Positions 8,346-16,570 are shown, counted from the stretch's first letter. The stretch is 64,000 bases of DNA from Fibrobacter sp. (GCA_024398835.1 JAKSIK010000005.1:1-64000); one strand, 5' to 3'. A program made the numbers and translations. Notes: generated from the sequence alone by a model not told the origin.

Positions 8346-9380
8346 TTAGCGCTTGATGGAGAGGCTCTTGTCGATAATCATATCGATGAGCTGGGAATAG
8401 GTGATGCCATTGCAGGCGGCTTGTGCCGGGAGAATGGATGTGGGTGTCATGCCAGGGAGGGTGTTGGTCTCGATGGCATAGATGGAACCATCCTTAGCAA
8501 TGCGGACGTCGGTGCGGCTGTAGCCTGCGCCACCCAGGCCGTAGTGAGCCCTCTTGGCCAGGTCCTGAATGCGTGCGGTAAGTTCCGGAGCAAATTCTGC
8601 AGGCGTGACTTCCTGGCATTCTCCGTTGTACTTGGCTTCGAAATCGAAGTATTCGCGGGTGGTCATGCGCATTTCTGTGGGTGGCAGAGCCTTTTCGCCT
8701 TCGATGTAGCCACAGCTGGCTTCGCCGCCGGCAATGAACTTTTCGCAGAGAAGACGGTTGGAATCCTTGAACAAATCCTGAGCGATTGTGCCGGCTTCGT
8801 CAATGTTTTTCGCAATGCCGATGCCGATGCTGGAGCCGCCCAGAGGGTCCTTGATGACCAGAGGGAATCCGAGTTTGTCGGAAACCTTTACCAAGGTGTC
8901 GCCTGTGAAATCGTGCTTCCAGATGACTTCGTATTCCGGAGTGGGAATGCCGTTCGCCCTGTAGATTTCCTTGGTCTTGATTTTATCCATGGCGAGGGCG
9001 CTTGCGAGAAGGCCGCAGCCCGTGTAGGGAATGTGCCAGTTTTCAAGCATGGCCTGGATGTGTCCGTCTTCGCCCCATTTGCCGTGTAGGGCGAGGAACG
9101 CAATGTCAGCATCCGGCAGTTCCGAAAGCGCAGGAGACTTCTTGGTGTTGGCGGCAGTACCTTCCAGAGCGCGGAAGTAGTTTACGGAGAAGTTGTCCTT
9201 CTGGTAAGGGGAGAGTTCTCGGGAAGACCAGTGCCAGGTTCCGTCTTTATCGATAAGAACCGGATGGATGTTGTATTTTTCCGGATCCATGGCGCGGACC
9301 ACACCAGTACCACTCACCACAGAGACATCGTGTTCGGTAGAAGGGCCGCCCATGAGAACGAGAACGCGTAAACGAGCCAT
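8346..9380 (-). CDS. ddl: D-alanine--D-alanine ligase
   Basis: A 344-aa ATP-grasp ligase joining two D-Ala for peptidoglycan (cytosol). Seen: MGGPSTEHDVSVVSG near the N-terminus, LALHGKWGEDG (residues about 95-105), the ATP-binding loop DPLGGSSIGIGI, YSRTDVRIAKDGSIYAIETNTLPGM split over the catalytic and Mg-binding residues, and SYSQLID-like C-terminal helix. Length is normal. It is the first gene of the minus-strand unit with tsaB, rimI and the DUF218 gene. It starts at ATG 9380 after an AAAGGA site with a TAATTT box further up, i.e. a conventional leader. Confidence 0.92.
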   Translation of the reverse strand: MARLRVLVLMGGPSTEHDVSVVSGTGVVRAMDPEKYNIHPVLIDKDGTWHWSSRELSPYQKDNFSVNYFRALEGTAANTKKSPALSELPDADIAFLALHGKWGEDGHIQAMLENWHIPYTGCGLLASALAMDKIKTKEIYRANGIPTPEYEVIWKHDFTGDTLVKVSDKLGFPLVIKDPLGGSSIGIGIAKNIDEAGTIAQDLFKDSNRLLCEKFIAGGEASCGYIEGEKALPPTEMRMTTREYFDFEAKYNGECQEVTPAEFAPELTARIQDLAKRAHYGLGGAGYSRTDVRIAKDGSIYAIETNTLPGMTPTSILPAQAACNGITYSQLIDMIIDKSLSIKR

Positions 9381-9498
9381 AATAAAATCCTTTTGAAATT
9401 ACACGGGAAATCTAGCATTTTAGTGCTGGAAAAATACATTTATTCCAACAAAGAATGCCATTTATCGGATTGGTATGGTTTTGGCGGCCAAATAAATC

Positions 9499-9504
9499 TA
9501 CATT
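9499..9504 (+). promoter_or_regulatory. -10-like box TACATT, 7 nt before thiD start
   Basis: Sequence CTACATT, then 7 nt, then ATG 9512. It is one of ten occurrences in the window of yTAnATT placed 6-7 nt before a start codon. If it is a true -10 box, the mRNA would begin at or next to the ATG. Confidence 0.45.
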
Positions 9505-9511
9505 GAGTGTT

Positions 9512-10270
9512 ATGGAAGAGAAAATGATTAGGGCTTTGACCATCGCAGGTTTTGATGGTAGTGCTGGGGCAGGAGTCCTGGCGGATATTAAGGCTATGGC
9601 CTATTTTGGGGTCTATGGCGAGGCGGTTTGTACCGCACTTACGGAGCAGAATTCTACGGAGTTTTTGAAGCCGGGCTGGGTCATCTGGGACCGCATTGAA
9701 GCCCAACTCGAAACCCTCTATCGCGAATACAGCTTCAAGTTTGTAAAGATTGGCCTCGTGAAGAGCGCCAAGGTGCTGGGAAAGATTGTGGACTACATTC
9801 GGGCAAAAGCGCCGGATGCCTTTATCGTGTGGGACCCGGTGGCTAGCGCTACGGCGGGCTTCAACTTCTTGCGCGATGTGGAAAAGGATGCCTTTATGCC
9901 GGTCATGAAGAAGATAGATTTGGTGACGCCCAATCAGGACGAGTTTGCTTTTCTCGGTCTCGGACTCTCCGCTTGCCGCGGCGAAGTAGAGCTGGGTCAG
10001 GATTTCGCACTGCTTTTAAAGGGCGGCCATGCTGCGGGCAAGGATTCCGTAGATACGCTCTGGTACGGGAATAAGCAGTACAAGTTTGCGTCTCCTCGCA
10101 TTCCGGGCAATGGAAAGCATGGCACTGGCTGCAATCTCTCTTCAGCAATTCTCGCTAACGTAGCGCTAGGCAAACCTCTGCCAGAAGCGTGCCAAGCTGC
10201 CAAGGATTACATGGACAAGTTCCTGGTCAGTGGGGAAGGCCGGCTCGGATTTTTACACCAACATCATTAG
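9512..10270 (+). CDS. thiD: Hydroxymethylpyrimidine/phosphomethylpyrimidine kinase
   Basis: A ribokinase-fold kinase of 252 aa that phosphorylates HMP and HMP-P in thiamine synthesis. Seen: ALTIAGFDGSAGAGV at the N-terminus (usual form AGSDSSGGAG), VWDPVASAT, VTPNQDE and the anion-hole/catalytic GNGKHGTGCNLSSAI region. Two starts are possible. ATG 9512 fits the TACATT box 7 nt before it. ATG 9524 has a GGAAG site and gives the textbook MIRALTIAG start. An upstream in-frame ATG at 9455 is unlikely. No TPP riboswitch is visible and no other thi gene is adjacent, so salvage of pyrimidine or vitamin B6 substrates is also possible. Confidence 0.85.
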   Translation: MEEKMIRALTIAGFDGSAGAGVLADIKAMAYFGVYGEAVCTALTEQNSTEFLKPGWVIWDRIEAQLETLYREYSFKFVKIGLVKSAKVLGKIVDYIRAKAPDAFIVWDPVASATAGFNFLRDVEKDAFMPVMKKIDLVTPNQDEFAFLGLGLSACRGEVELGQDFALLLKGGHAAGKDSVDTLWYGNKQYKFASPRIPGNGKHGTGCNLSSAILANVALGKPLPEACQAAKDYMDKFLVSGEGRLGFLHQHH

Positions 10271-10440
10271 TTTTTTCAAAATCATGTGGGGTGAATCAAT
10301 GTTTTTAGTTCAATTTGTATCATAAAAACTTGTTGAAATGCACGAAATTAGCGAAAAATATAAATGTTTTGCATAAAAATCTATGTTTTGTATCTCAAAA
10401 ACTAACTTTTTGCAAAAATAAAGGTTATATTTGATATTGT
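10271..10440 (+). promoter_or_regulatory. AT-rich upstream region of the TIGR02147 operon
   Basis: 170 bp of strongly AT-rich DNA. It has two ATGTTTTG repeats (10364-10371 and 10383-10390, 19 bp apart), a related ATGTTTTTAG further up, and a TATATT box 9 nt before ATG 10441. The repeats could be binding sites for a regulator, perhaps the TIGR02147 protein itself; this is inference. Confidence 0.35.
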
Positions 10441-11280
10441 ATGAAACCTGTGATGGAATACCAGAATTTTCGCCTCTATATCCGCGATTACTATGCGGAA
10501 CAGAAGCGGATGTCTGCATTTACCTGGCGTGACTTTGCCAAGGCGGCTGGTTATTCCTCTCCGGTTTTCTTGAAATTGGTCTGTGATGGTCGTGCGAATT
10601 TAAGTAGTGTAGGGGTAGAACGTGTAGCCTCTGCCATGGGCCTAGTCGGGGTTTCGCTCCAGTACTTCCGCACCTTGGTGGCTTTCAACCAAGAGAAGGA
10701 TTCTGGGAAGAAAAAACTCCACTTCAAGGCATTACGGGAGTTGGCAAAAGACAACGCCTTTGCCATTGTGGGTGAGGAACAGTACGACTATTATGAATCC
10801 TGGTTGAATCCAGTGGTTCGCGAGCTTGCTCCGAAGATGCCGGGCGTTTCTGCTGCAGGGATGGCTGCGGAAATGACTTTCGGGGCTTCGGCAAAGGAGG
10901 TGCGTAAGGCTCTTGCTTTGCTTGAACGGGTGGGATTCCTGGAGCAGGCGGCTGATGGTGCCTACGTGCAGAGCAGCAAGGCTCTCACGACCGGGAATCT
11001 GGAAGTCGCCTCCATGGCGGTTCGGGATATGCACCGCCAGATGGGGGAACTTGCCGTTCGTGCTCTGGATGAGGTTCCTGTTCGGGAAAGGGATATCTCG
11101 GGCATGACCCTCGGCCTTTCGGAAGTGGCGTACCAGAAGGCTGTAAAAGAGATTGAGGAATTTCGCCGGCGGATTGCTTCCATCGCTATGGAAGATTCTG
11201 CCGCGGAGAAGGTTTACCGCATGAACGTGCAGCTTTTCCCGCTGACGAAGAATGCGCACAAAGGAGGCGAAGATGCTTAG
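10441..11280 (+). CDS. TIGR02147 family (DUF4423) putative transcriptional regulator
   Basis: A 279-aa protein of the TIGR02147 family, known as a paralogous family in Fibrobacter and also present in Bdellovibrio-like bacteria. It has the family start EYQNFRLYIRDYYAEQK, a helix-turn-helix-like segment at about 30-60 (FAKAAGYSSPVFLKLVCDG), a middle DUF4423 region with YYESWLNPVVREL, and a winged-helix-like segment at about 150-180. No membrane segment is seen, so it is probably a cytosolic DNA-binding regulator. Its stop overlaps the following lipoprotein start by 8 bp, and the PAS gene follows with another overlap, so the three are surely translated from one mRNA. Its target is unknown. Confidence 0.75.
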   Translation: MKPVMEYQNFRLYIRDYYAEQKRMSAFTWRDFAKAAGYSSPVFLKLVCDGRANLSSVGVERVASAMGLVGVSLQYFRTLVAFNQEKDSGKKKLHFKALRELAKDNAFAIVGEEQYDYYESWLNPVVRELAPKMPGVSAAGMAAEMTFGASAKEVRKALALLERVGFLEQAADGAYVQSSKALTTGNLEVASMAVRDMHRQMGELAVRALDEVPVRERDISGMTLGLSEVAYQKAVKEIEEFRRRIASIAMEDSAAEKVYRMNVQLFPLTKNAHKGGEDA

Positions 11281-12655
11281 TTACAAAAAGTGCGGCTTTG
11301 CGCTTGCCTTATGTTGCTGCGTTCTTCTTGCCATGATGGCTTGCTCCAGCGAAAGCGACGTGGCGGGCGGCGTAAGCGAAGAGACGAACACGCTTGCGGG
11401 AATCTTGGTGGATCAGAACGGAAAGCCTGCAGCAGGCATTGCTATGATGGCCCGGTCTGTTCAGGTGGATTCCATCGTGGAGGAAGATACCACGGGTAAG
11501 GACGGCTCCTTTGCGTTTGAAGTCTCCCATCGCGGTTTGTATGGCATTTCTGCTATGGCGGATTCATTGGCTTTCTTCCAGCTGGTGGATTTCCAGGGCA
11601 AGGATATGGATGTTTCCGGAAAACTGATGAAGGCTTTCGATTTTGCGGGGCAGGTAGGCTCTCGTGAAAATATGCCGGCAGAAGGAATTGCGGTTGGAAT
11701 TTCTGGCTCCAACTGGAAGACGAATGTGGCTGAGGATGGCTCCTTCAAACTGAATTCCGTGCCGGAGGGCAGCTTTGTACTTAAGGTTGCTTCTCCAGAT
11801 AATGTCCATTTTGCCGATGGCTTCTACATGGTTCATGTTTCTGCTAAGGAAAATTCTGTATTCGGGCCGATTCCTGCAGACAAAGTAACTGGTGAGAAAC
11901 CTGTTAAAAATTCTCTCCTTGGGGTCGTAAAAGATGTGGTGCAGTTTATGCTTCCCATGTCTCCGGAATACGAGCTGAAAAGCTGGTGGCCGTTGGATAA
12001 CTTGGAAGAAAAAGGCTCGCTCCTCATTGCCGCGGATGCGCGCAGTTGGACAGAGGGTGTGGAATTCTATGGCAGGCCCAGTCTTGTAGATGGTATGGAT
12101 GAAAAAGCGGTAGCTTTGCTTGGACCAGATCAGTTTGGGGTGGTGGAAAGCGACAATCACATGCTGGATGATGTTTCCGCTTTCACGCTGGAAGCCTGGG
12201 TTTGGGTGGATTCCGTCACGGACGAAGCAAAGCCTTATCGCAAGAACATCGTGGGTAAGCTTGGCTTTGGTGAAGAGGGCGATAAGGATGTGTTTAGCCT
12301 TGCCTTGGTGAATGGTGATTGTGGTGCTGTAAAGCCATCCATTGGATTCTTTGTGGCTAGCGGCGAAGGAGATTCCCTTTCTTGCGAGAATGGGATCGTG
12401 ACGGAAGATTTTGCGATGAAGGCATGGACCTACGTGGTGGCCAGCTGGAATAATGGCAAGTTGGATTTGTATTTGAATGGTGAATTGTCGGATTCCAAAA
12501 CAGTAGGCATCCAGAAGATGGGCAAGTCTCCAGAGTCCATCTTCTTTGGAAAGGAATCCCTGAATGTCAAACTGGACGATGTGCGGATAAGCACTACGGC
12601 CGTGAATGCGGCAGATGTGCTCTACCGCTACTATCTCAAGGGAGGTGCAAAATGA
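11273..12655 (+). CDS. LamG/concanavalin-like domain lipoprotein
   Basis: 460 aa. The start at ATG 11273 has a perfect AAGGAGG site 5 nt away. A lipoprotein signal follows, with the lipid-accepting Cys probably C24 (LAMMAC). Residues about 35-120 and 125-190 look like small beta-sandwich, carboxypeptidase-regulatory-like repeats (GILVDQNGKPAAGI; PAEGIAVGISG). The C-terminal 200 residues are LamG-like (SAFTLEAWVWV; WTYVVASWNNGKLDLYLNGE; SIFFGKES), a fold used for carbohydrate or protein binding. It is exported and anchored to a membrane. It sits between a TIGR02147 regulator and a PAS protein in one operon, which suggests a surface or periplasmic sensor or binding role; ligand unknown. Confidence 0.72.
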   Translation: MLSYKKCGFALALCCCVLLAMMACSSESDVAGGVSEETNTLAGILVDQNGKPAAGIAMMARSVQVDSIVEEDTTGKDGSFAFEVSHRGLYGISAMADSLAFFQLVDFQGKDMDVSGKLMKAFDFAGQVGSRENMPAEGIAVGISGSNWKTNVAEDGSFKLNSVPEGSFVLKVASPDNVHFADGFYMVHVSAKENSVFGPIPADKVTGEKPVKNSLLGVVKDVVQFMLPMSPEYELKSWWPLDNLEEKGSLLIAADARSWTEGVEFYGRPSLVDGMDEKAVALLGPDQFGVVESDNHMLDDVSAFTLEAWVWVDSVTDEAKPYRKNIVGKLGFGEEGDKDVFSLALVNGDCGAVKPSIGFFVASGEGDSLSCENGIVTEDFAMKAWTYVVASWNNGKLDLYLNGELSDSKTVGIQKMGKSPESIFFGKESLNVKLDDVRISTTAVNAADVLYRYYLKGGAK

Positions 12656-13158
12656 TGGACAATCAGAAAACTCTCGAAGTGGCTTGCTTTGATGTGAATG
12701 AGCATGGCCGCATCCTTTTTGGAAATAAGCGCTTCTGCCGGATGTTTGGCTTCGCGGAAGACGAAGTCACCTGGCACTACATGACGGATTTGTACCGCCA
12801 TCCGGAAGATTGGGCCCGCTATAAGGCCAATGCGAATGGCGCGGAGGTCAAGTTCACGGTAAAACTTCGCAACCGGAAGGGCCGTAGTTTTGAATGCCAT
12901 ATTTCCCGTGTACCGGAGATGGACGGGGAGGGAAGACTGGTGTATCACAATACGGTTTATAAGACCAGCGAGGCGAAGGCTGTGAATCCTGTGGTGGCGG
13001 TGGCTGCACATTCCATTGTGTTCCTCGCCAAATGCGCCCATTGCGGTAGCCAGATTCCGGTGCATAATGCCGCTGAGGCTCACATGCGCATGCTGTGCGA
13101 TGAATGTGCTGCCACGGCATATCCGGAGGCTTTCAAGATGAAGGCCGCTCACTCCTAA
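12652..13158 (+). CDS. Soluble PAS domain protein with C-terminal zinc ribbon
   Basis: 168 aa. A PAS domain covers about 8-105 (ACFDVNEHGRILFGNKRF, then VKLRNRKGRSFECHI). A C-terminal CAHCGS...LCDEC pair of CxxC motifs (about residues 125-150) predicts a small zinc ribbon. No kinase, GGDEF or other output domain and no membrane segment. It overlaps the lipoprotein stop (ATGATG) and has a GGAGG site. A stand-alone PAS plus zinc ribbon may act as a signalling adaptor. A strong terminator follows 24 bp downstream, ending the three-gene unit. Confidence 0.7.
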   Translation: MMDNQKTLEVACFDVNEHGRILFGNKRFCRMFGFAEDEVTWHYMTDLYRHPEDWARYKANANGAEVKFTVKLRNRKGRSFECHISRVPEMDGEGRLVYHNTVYKTSEAKAVNPVVAVAAHSIVFLAKCAHCGSQIPVHNAAEAHMRMLCDECAATAYPEAFKMKAAHS

Positions 13159-13181
13159 AGTTTCATCATAGAACGCAACAA

Positions 13182-13217
13182 GTCCGGTGGTGCTTCGGCA
13201 TCGCCGGACTTTTTAAT
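13182..13217 (+). terminator. Rho-independent terminator after the PAS gene
   Basis: Stem GTCCGGTG / CGCCGGAC around a TTCG-containing apex, followed by T5. It closes the TIGR02147-lipoprotein-PAS operon. Confidence 0.85.
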
Positions 13218-13224
13218 TCGTTAC

Positions 13225-13230
13225 TACATT
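13225..13230 (+). promoter_or_regulatory. -10-like box TACATT, 7 nt before FISUMP lipoprotein start
   Basis: CTACATT followed by 7 nt and ATG 13238; same spacing as the other yTAnATT boxes. It lies only 8 bp past the terminator T-run, leaving little room for a leader. Confidence 0.45.
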
Positions 13231-13237
13231 TAGTATT

Positions 13238-13855
13238 ATGAAAGTTGGTAAATGTATTCGTGTAGGTGCCTTTATTGATATTTTCTTTATGGTTGGCTTT
13301 TTGCTTGCCGGTTGCTCTGAATCCTTCACGGATGAACGCAACGGTCAAAGTTACAACATTGTAGAGATTGGAGGCAAAGTTTGGATGGCTTCGAACTTGA
13401 ACTTTGAAACCGCAGGAAGCTTTTGCCCTGATGGGGAGGCAAAAAACTGCAAGAAGTTCGGACGCCTGTACACCTGGGCTGCTGCCATGAAGGCCTGCCC
13501 CGAGGGGTGGCGCTTACCCTACAAAGAAGATTATGAATCCCTTGTGAATGCGGGTGGCGGTGCGGCTGTTGCTGGTTCTGCACTTAAATCTGGCAGTGGC
13601 TGGTTTAAAAAGGGGAATGGAACGAACATGTTGGACTTTGGGGTGCTGCCTGCGGGCTATCGCGGTAGTGACGGCAAGTTTGATGGCATTGGCGGCTACG
13701 GCTATCTCTGGACCGCTACCTCAGGAACAGCGGAGGATTCCTCAGACGAAAACTTCGCCTTCTATCTATATCTCGATTTCAGCAGCGATGCGGCCAAGCT
13801 GAATTCCTTTGATAAGGCGGATGCCCGCTCCGTGCGCTGCGTGCGGAACCCATAG
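13238..13855 (+). CDS. FISUMP-domain lipoprotein
   Basis: 205 aa. A lipoprotein signal ends at LLAGC (C26). One FISUMP (Fib_succ_major, TIGR02145) domain follows, with its usual marks: NIVEIGGKVWMASNLNFE, KFGRLYTWAAAMKACPEGWRLP written in parts as GRLYTWAAAM and CPEGWRLP, FGVLPAGYR, YLWTAT and the terminal SVRCVRN. These domains are abundant in Fibrobacter cell-surface proteins and their function is unsettled. This is a minimal form: lipid anchor plus domain, no linker. It has its own promoter-like box and no partner gene. Confidence 0.9.
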   Translation: MKVGKCIRVGAFIDIFFMVGFLLAGCSESFTDERNGQSYNIVEIGGKVWMASNLNFETAGSFCPDGEAKNCKKFGRLYTWAAAMKACPEGWRLPYKEDYESLVNAGGGAAVAGSALKSGSGWFKKGNGTNMLDFGVLPAGYRGSDGKFDGIGGYGYLWTATSGTAEDSSDENFAFYLYLDFSSDAAKLNSFDKADARSVRCVRNP

Positions 13856-13910
13856 GGTTCATGGTTCGCGCGAAACCCTCTTCTGTAAAATAACTCAACC
13901 TGACGGTTGA

Positions 13911-13940
13911 AAAAAAGCCCGCCGCAAATGACTTTGCGGC
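13911..13940 (-). terminator. Terminator of tRNA-Glu
   Basis: Stem GCCGCAAA / TTTGCGGC with a 4-nt loop. On the minus strand it is followed by a T7 run, immediately downstream of the tRNA-Glu gene. Confidence 0.85.
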
Positions 13941-13948
13941 GAGCTTAG

Positions 13949-14021
13949 TACCCCCAAGCAGACTCGAACTGCTGTTGCGGGAATGAGAATCCCGAGTCCT
14001 AGGCCACTAGACGATAGGGGC
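13949..14021 (-). tRNA. tRNA-Glu (anticodon CTC)
   Basis: Cloverleaf on the minus strand: acceptor GCCCCTA / TGGGGGT (G-T at the end), D-arm GTCTAGTGGCCTAGGAC, anticodon stem CGGGA/TCCCG with loop TTCTCAT giving anticodon CTC, and T-arm AGCAG/CTGCT with TTCGAGT. The CCA is not encoded. A TATATT box lies about 10 nt upstream, which supports TAnATT as a -10 element here. Confidence 0.93.
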
Positions 14022-14081
14022 GAGTGGCGCAAATATATAAAATTCTGGAGAATTTCAAAGGTTCTTTCTTAATGAACGCAC

Positions 14082-14113
14082 AAAAAAGCCGGGAATGCGT
14101 TTGCAATCCCGGC
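14082..14113 (-). terminator. Terminator of putP
   Basis: Stem GCCGGGA / TCCCGGC followed by T6 on the minus strand, 27 bp past the putP stop. Confidence 0.85.
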
Positions 14114-14139
14114 AGGAATTTATTGCTGTAAGTGGCGAA

Positions 14140-15678
14140 TTACTTGATGTCGCTCAGGTGGAGGTGTTCCACGGCATCGAATTCGTCTGTGATTTCCTTG
14201 GCAGGCTTCTTGGTTAGTGCGCTTACCACCACGATGGTGATGAAGGAGAGCACGAAGCCAGGAACCAGTTCGTAAATCTGGAAGATTTCAGCACTGAGGC
14301 CGGAGAGATAGAACTTCCAGACGAAGGTGGTGATACCGCCCACCAACATACCGCTGATGGCACCGGCGAGGGTGGTGCGCTTCCAGAAGAGGGCCAGGAG
14401 AACGATAGGACCGAAGGTAGCGCCAAAGCCACCCCAGGCGAAGCTCACGAGGCTCATCACCACATCCAGGAAGCTCTTGCCCTGCTTCACGCCATCGGCG
14501 CTGGGTGCACCCTGCATGGCAACGATGACGGCGACGATGGCGATGACAGCCACGATAATGCGGCTCACCCACATCACTTCCTTGTTGCTTGCGTTCTTGC
14601 GGAAGATGTTCTTGTAGAGGTCGTTACTGAAGGCAGATGCGGAAACCAGCAGCTGGGAGTCTGCAGTACTCATGATGGCGGCGAGAATGGCGGCCATGAG
14701 GATGGCGGCTACAGCCGGATGGCAGAGGGACTGACAGAGAATCATGAAGATGCGTTCCGGGTCGGTGACAGAAATGTGGTTCACTTCCACATAGTAGCGG
14801 CCAAGGAGGGCGATCATGATGACAGCGCCGAGGCAGACGATAACCCAGGTCATGGCAATGCGGCGAGAATGCTTGATTTCTTCTGCATTCTTGATGGACA
14901 TGAAGCGAACCAGGATGTGAGGCATGCCAAAGTAGCCAAGGCCCCAGGCGAGGCTAGAAATGAGGGAGATGAGACCGATGGCCTTGCCCGTTGTAGCGTT
15001 GGTGAAAAGGCTCATGAGGTAGGGGTTTTGGGCGTTCACGGCGTCCATGGTAGAAGCAAAACCGCCAGAGCCAACCATAATCATCACCGGAACGATAATC
15101 ACGGCAAGGAGCATCATGGAAGCCTGGATGAAGTCCGTCCAGCACACAGCGAAGAAACCACCCATGAAGGTGTAGCTCACCACCACAACGGCGCCGAGGA
15201 TAAGGCCCGTGGTGTAGTCCATGTTGAAGATGGTACCGAAGAGTTTGGCGCAGGCAACGAAGCCAGAAACGGTGTAGAAGAGGAAGAAGGCGAGAATGAA
15301 GATGGAGGCGATGATGCGGATGATTCCCTTGTTGTCGCGGAAGCGGTTGGAAAGGAAGTCCGGCAATGTAATGGAATCGCCACAGACGTGAGAGTACTTG
15401 CGGAGGCGGCGGCCCACAATCTTCCAGTTGAAGTAGGTACCGATGACAAGGCCGATGCCAATCCAGGCTTCCGAGAAGCCGCTGACGAAGATGGCGCCAG
15501 GGAGACCCATCAGCATCCAGCCACTCATGTCGGAGGCCTGGGCGGACATGGCCACCACCCACTTGTTCATGCCGCGGTTGCCCAGGTAATAGGCGCTAAG
15601 GCTGTTTGCTTTCTTGGAGAAGTAGGCTCCAATGCCAAGCATCATCAAAAGGTAAAGAACGAAAACTGTTAAGACCAT
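14140..15678 (-). CDS. putP: Sodium/proline symporter
   Basis: A 512-aa sodium:solute symporter (SSS family) with about 13 membrane helices. Seen: YYLGNRGMNKWVVAMSAQ, SDMSGWMLMGLPG (the conserved SSS segment in TM2 with the Ser/Asp region), the loop YSHVCGDSITLPDFLSNRF and the C-terminal helices. Length and order match PutP, which takes up L-proline with Na+. No putA gene is nearby. It is divergent from sfsA and both share a short region with an inverted repeat. It starts at ATG 15678 after a GAGG site. Confidence 0.88.
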   Translation of the reverse strand: MVLTVFVLYLLMMLGIGAYFSKKANSLSAYYLGNRGMNKWVVAMSAQASDMSGWMLMGLPGAIFVSGFSEAWIGIGLVIGTYFNWKIVGRRLRKYSHVCGDSITLPDFLSNRFRDNKGIIRIIASIFILAFFLFYTVSGFVACAKLFGTIFNMDYTTGLILGAVVVVSYTFMGGFFAVCWTDFIQASMMLLAVIIVPVMIMVGSGGFASTMDAVNAQNPYLMSLFTNATTGKAIGLISLISSLAWGLGYFGMPHILVRFMSIKNAEEIKHSRRIAMTWVIVCLGAVIMIALLGRYYVEVNHISVTDPERIFMILCQSLCHPAVAAILMAAILAAIMSTADSQLLVSASAFSNDLYKNIFRKNASNKEVMWVSRIIVAVIAIVAVIVAMQGAPSADGVKQGKSFLDVVMSLVSFAWGGFGATFGPIVLLALFWKRTTLAGAISGMLVGGITTFVWKFYLSGLSAEIFQIYELVPGFVLSFITIVVVSALTKKPAKEITDEFDAVEHLHLSDIK

Positions 15679-15687
15679 GAGGTCCTC

Positions 15688-15710
15688 CTAAATTTGTAAG
15701 GTAAATTTAG
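15688..15710. promoter_or_regulatory. Inverted repeat in putP-sfsA intergenic region
   Basis: CTAAATTT and AAATTTAG, perfect 8-bp arms 7 bp apart. Each arm contains a TAAATT box, so this may be two back-to-back promoters, an operator, or both. Confidence 0.4.
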
Positions 15711-15729
15711 TAAGATGTTCCAAATTTTT

Positions 15730-15735
15730 TAGATT
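15730..15735 (+). promoter_or_regulatory. -10-like box TAGATT, 7 nt before sfsA start
   Basis: TTAGATT, 7 nt, then GTG 15743. It fits the yTAnATT/6-7-nt pattern with a GTG start. Confidence 0.4.
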
Positions 15736-15742
15736 AGGGGGC

Positions 15743-16534
15743 GTGAAATACGCGCATATCGTTGAAGGAAAGTTTATTTCGAGGCCAAACCGCTTTATCG
15801 CCCATGTGGAGATTGCGGGGAAGGATACTGTTGTCCATGTGAAGAACACTGGCCGTTGCCGGGAACTTCTGGTGCCTGGCTGCAGAGTCTATCTGGAAAA
15901 GTCCACAAATCCAGAGAGAAAAACGCCCTATGACTTGGTGACTGTGGAAAAAGAGGTGGAGTGGACGCGGGGAAGAAAACGGAAAATCCTCGTGAATATG
16001 GATAGTCAGGCTCCCAACAAGGTGGCGGAAGAGTGGATCAGGGCGAATCGGGAGCGGTTCCCCAACATCACTTTCTTGAAGCCGGAATATACTTTCGGAA
16101 ATTCTCGGTTTGATTTCTACATCGAATATAAAACCTCGGGCCGCAAGGGAGCCTCAGACCAAAACCGCGCCTTGGGCCGCGGCCAAAAACTGCACAAGAT
16201 GTTTCTGGAGGTGAAGGGCGTCACTTTAGAGAATCAGGCTGCGGCCACATTTCCGGATGCCCCGACGGAGCGTGGCGTGAAACATCTGACAGAACTGGCG
16301 AACATTCTGGAAGAAAAAATCTGCGCAGAGGATGGCACTCCCTATGAATGCGGAATTCTTTTCCTTATACAGATGAAAGGCTGTAAGACCTTTGGCCCCG
16401 CTGCAGAAATTCATCCGGATTTTGCGACTGCGCTTCGTCGTGCCCGAGATGCCGGCGTCAATATATTTGTAGTGGATTGCAAGGTGACTCGGGATGAACT
16501 TACCGCCGATGCTCCCGTCCCGCTGATTTTATAG
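15743..16534 (+). CDS. sfsA: SfsA family DNA/RNA nuclease (sugar fermentation stimulation protein)
   Basis: 263 aa, GTG start. The SfsA fold is recognised from FISRPNRFIAHV, the OB-like part with VKNTGRCRELLVPGCRVYLE, the nuclease-like part with EYTFGNSRFDFYIE and FLEVKGVTLE, the TERGVKHLTEL helix and the end VDCKVTRDEL. E. coli SfsA was first described as a maltose regulator and its family has a PD-(D/E)XK-like core with nuclease activity. It carries an insertion of about 22 residues (KTSGRKGASDQ... near 130-150) between two core strands that is not usual for the family. It is monocistronic. Confidence 0.9.
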   Translation: MKYAHIVEGKFISRPNRFIAHVEIAGKDTVVHVKNTGRCRELLVPGCRVYLEKSTNPERKTPYDLVTVEKEVEWTRGRKRKILVNMDSQAPNKVAEEWIRANRERFPNITFLKPEYTFGNSRFDFYIEYKTSGRKGASDQNRALGRGQKLHKMFLEVKGVTLENQAAATFPDAPTERGVKHLTELANILEEKICAEDGTPYECGILFLIQMKGCKTFGPAAEIHPDFATALRRARDAGVNIFVVDCKVTRDELTADAPVPLIL

Positions 16535-16570
16535 CGCGAGGCTCCTTTGACTATGGTCCTGCGCGAAGAT

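Noticed and set aside
9455-9511. TPP riboswitch or longer N-terminus for thiD
   Set aside because: No CTGAGA or the other TPP motifs in the short region; the added N-terminal residues do not resemble ThiD.
14719-15672. Plus-strand ORF of 317 codons over putP
   Set aside because: His/Glu/Asp-rich reading of the reverse strand of a hydrophobic membrane protein; a typical shadow.
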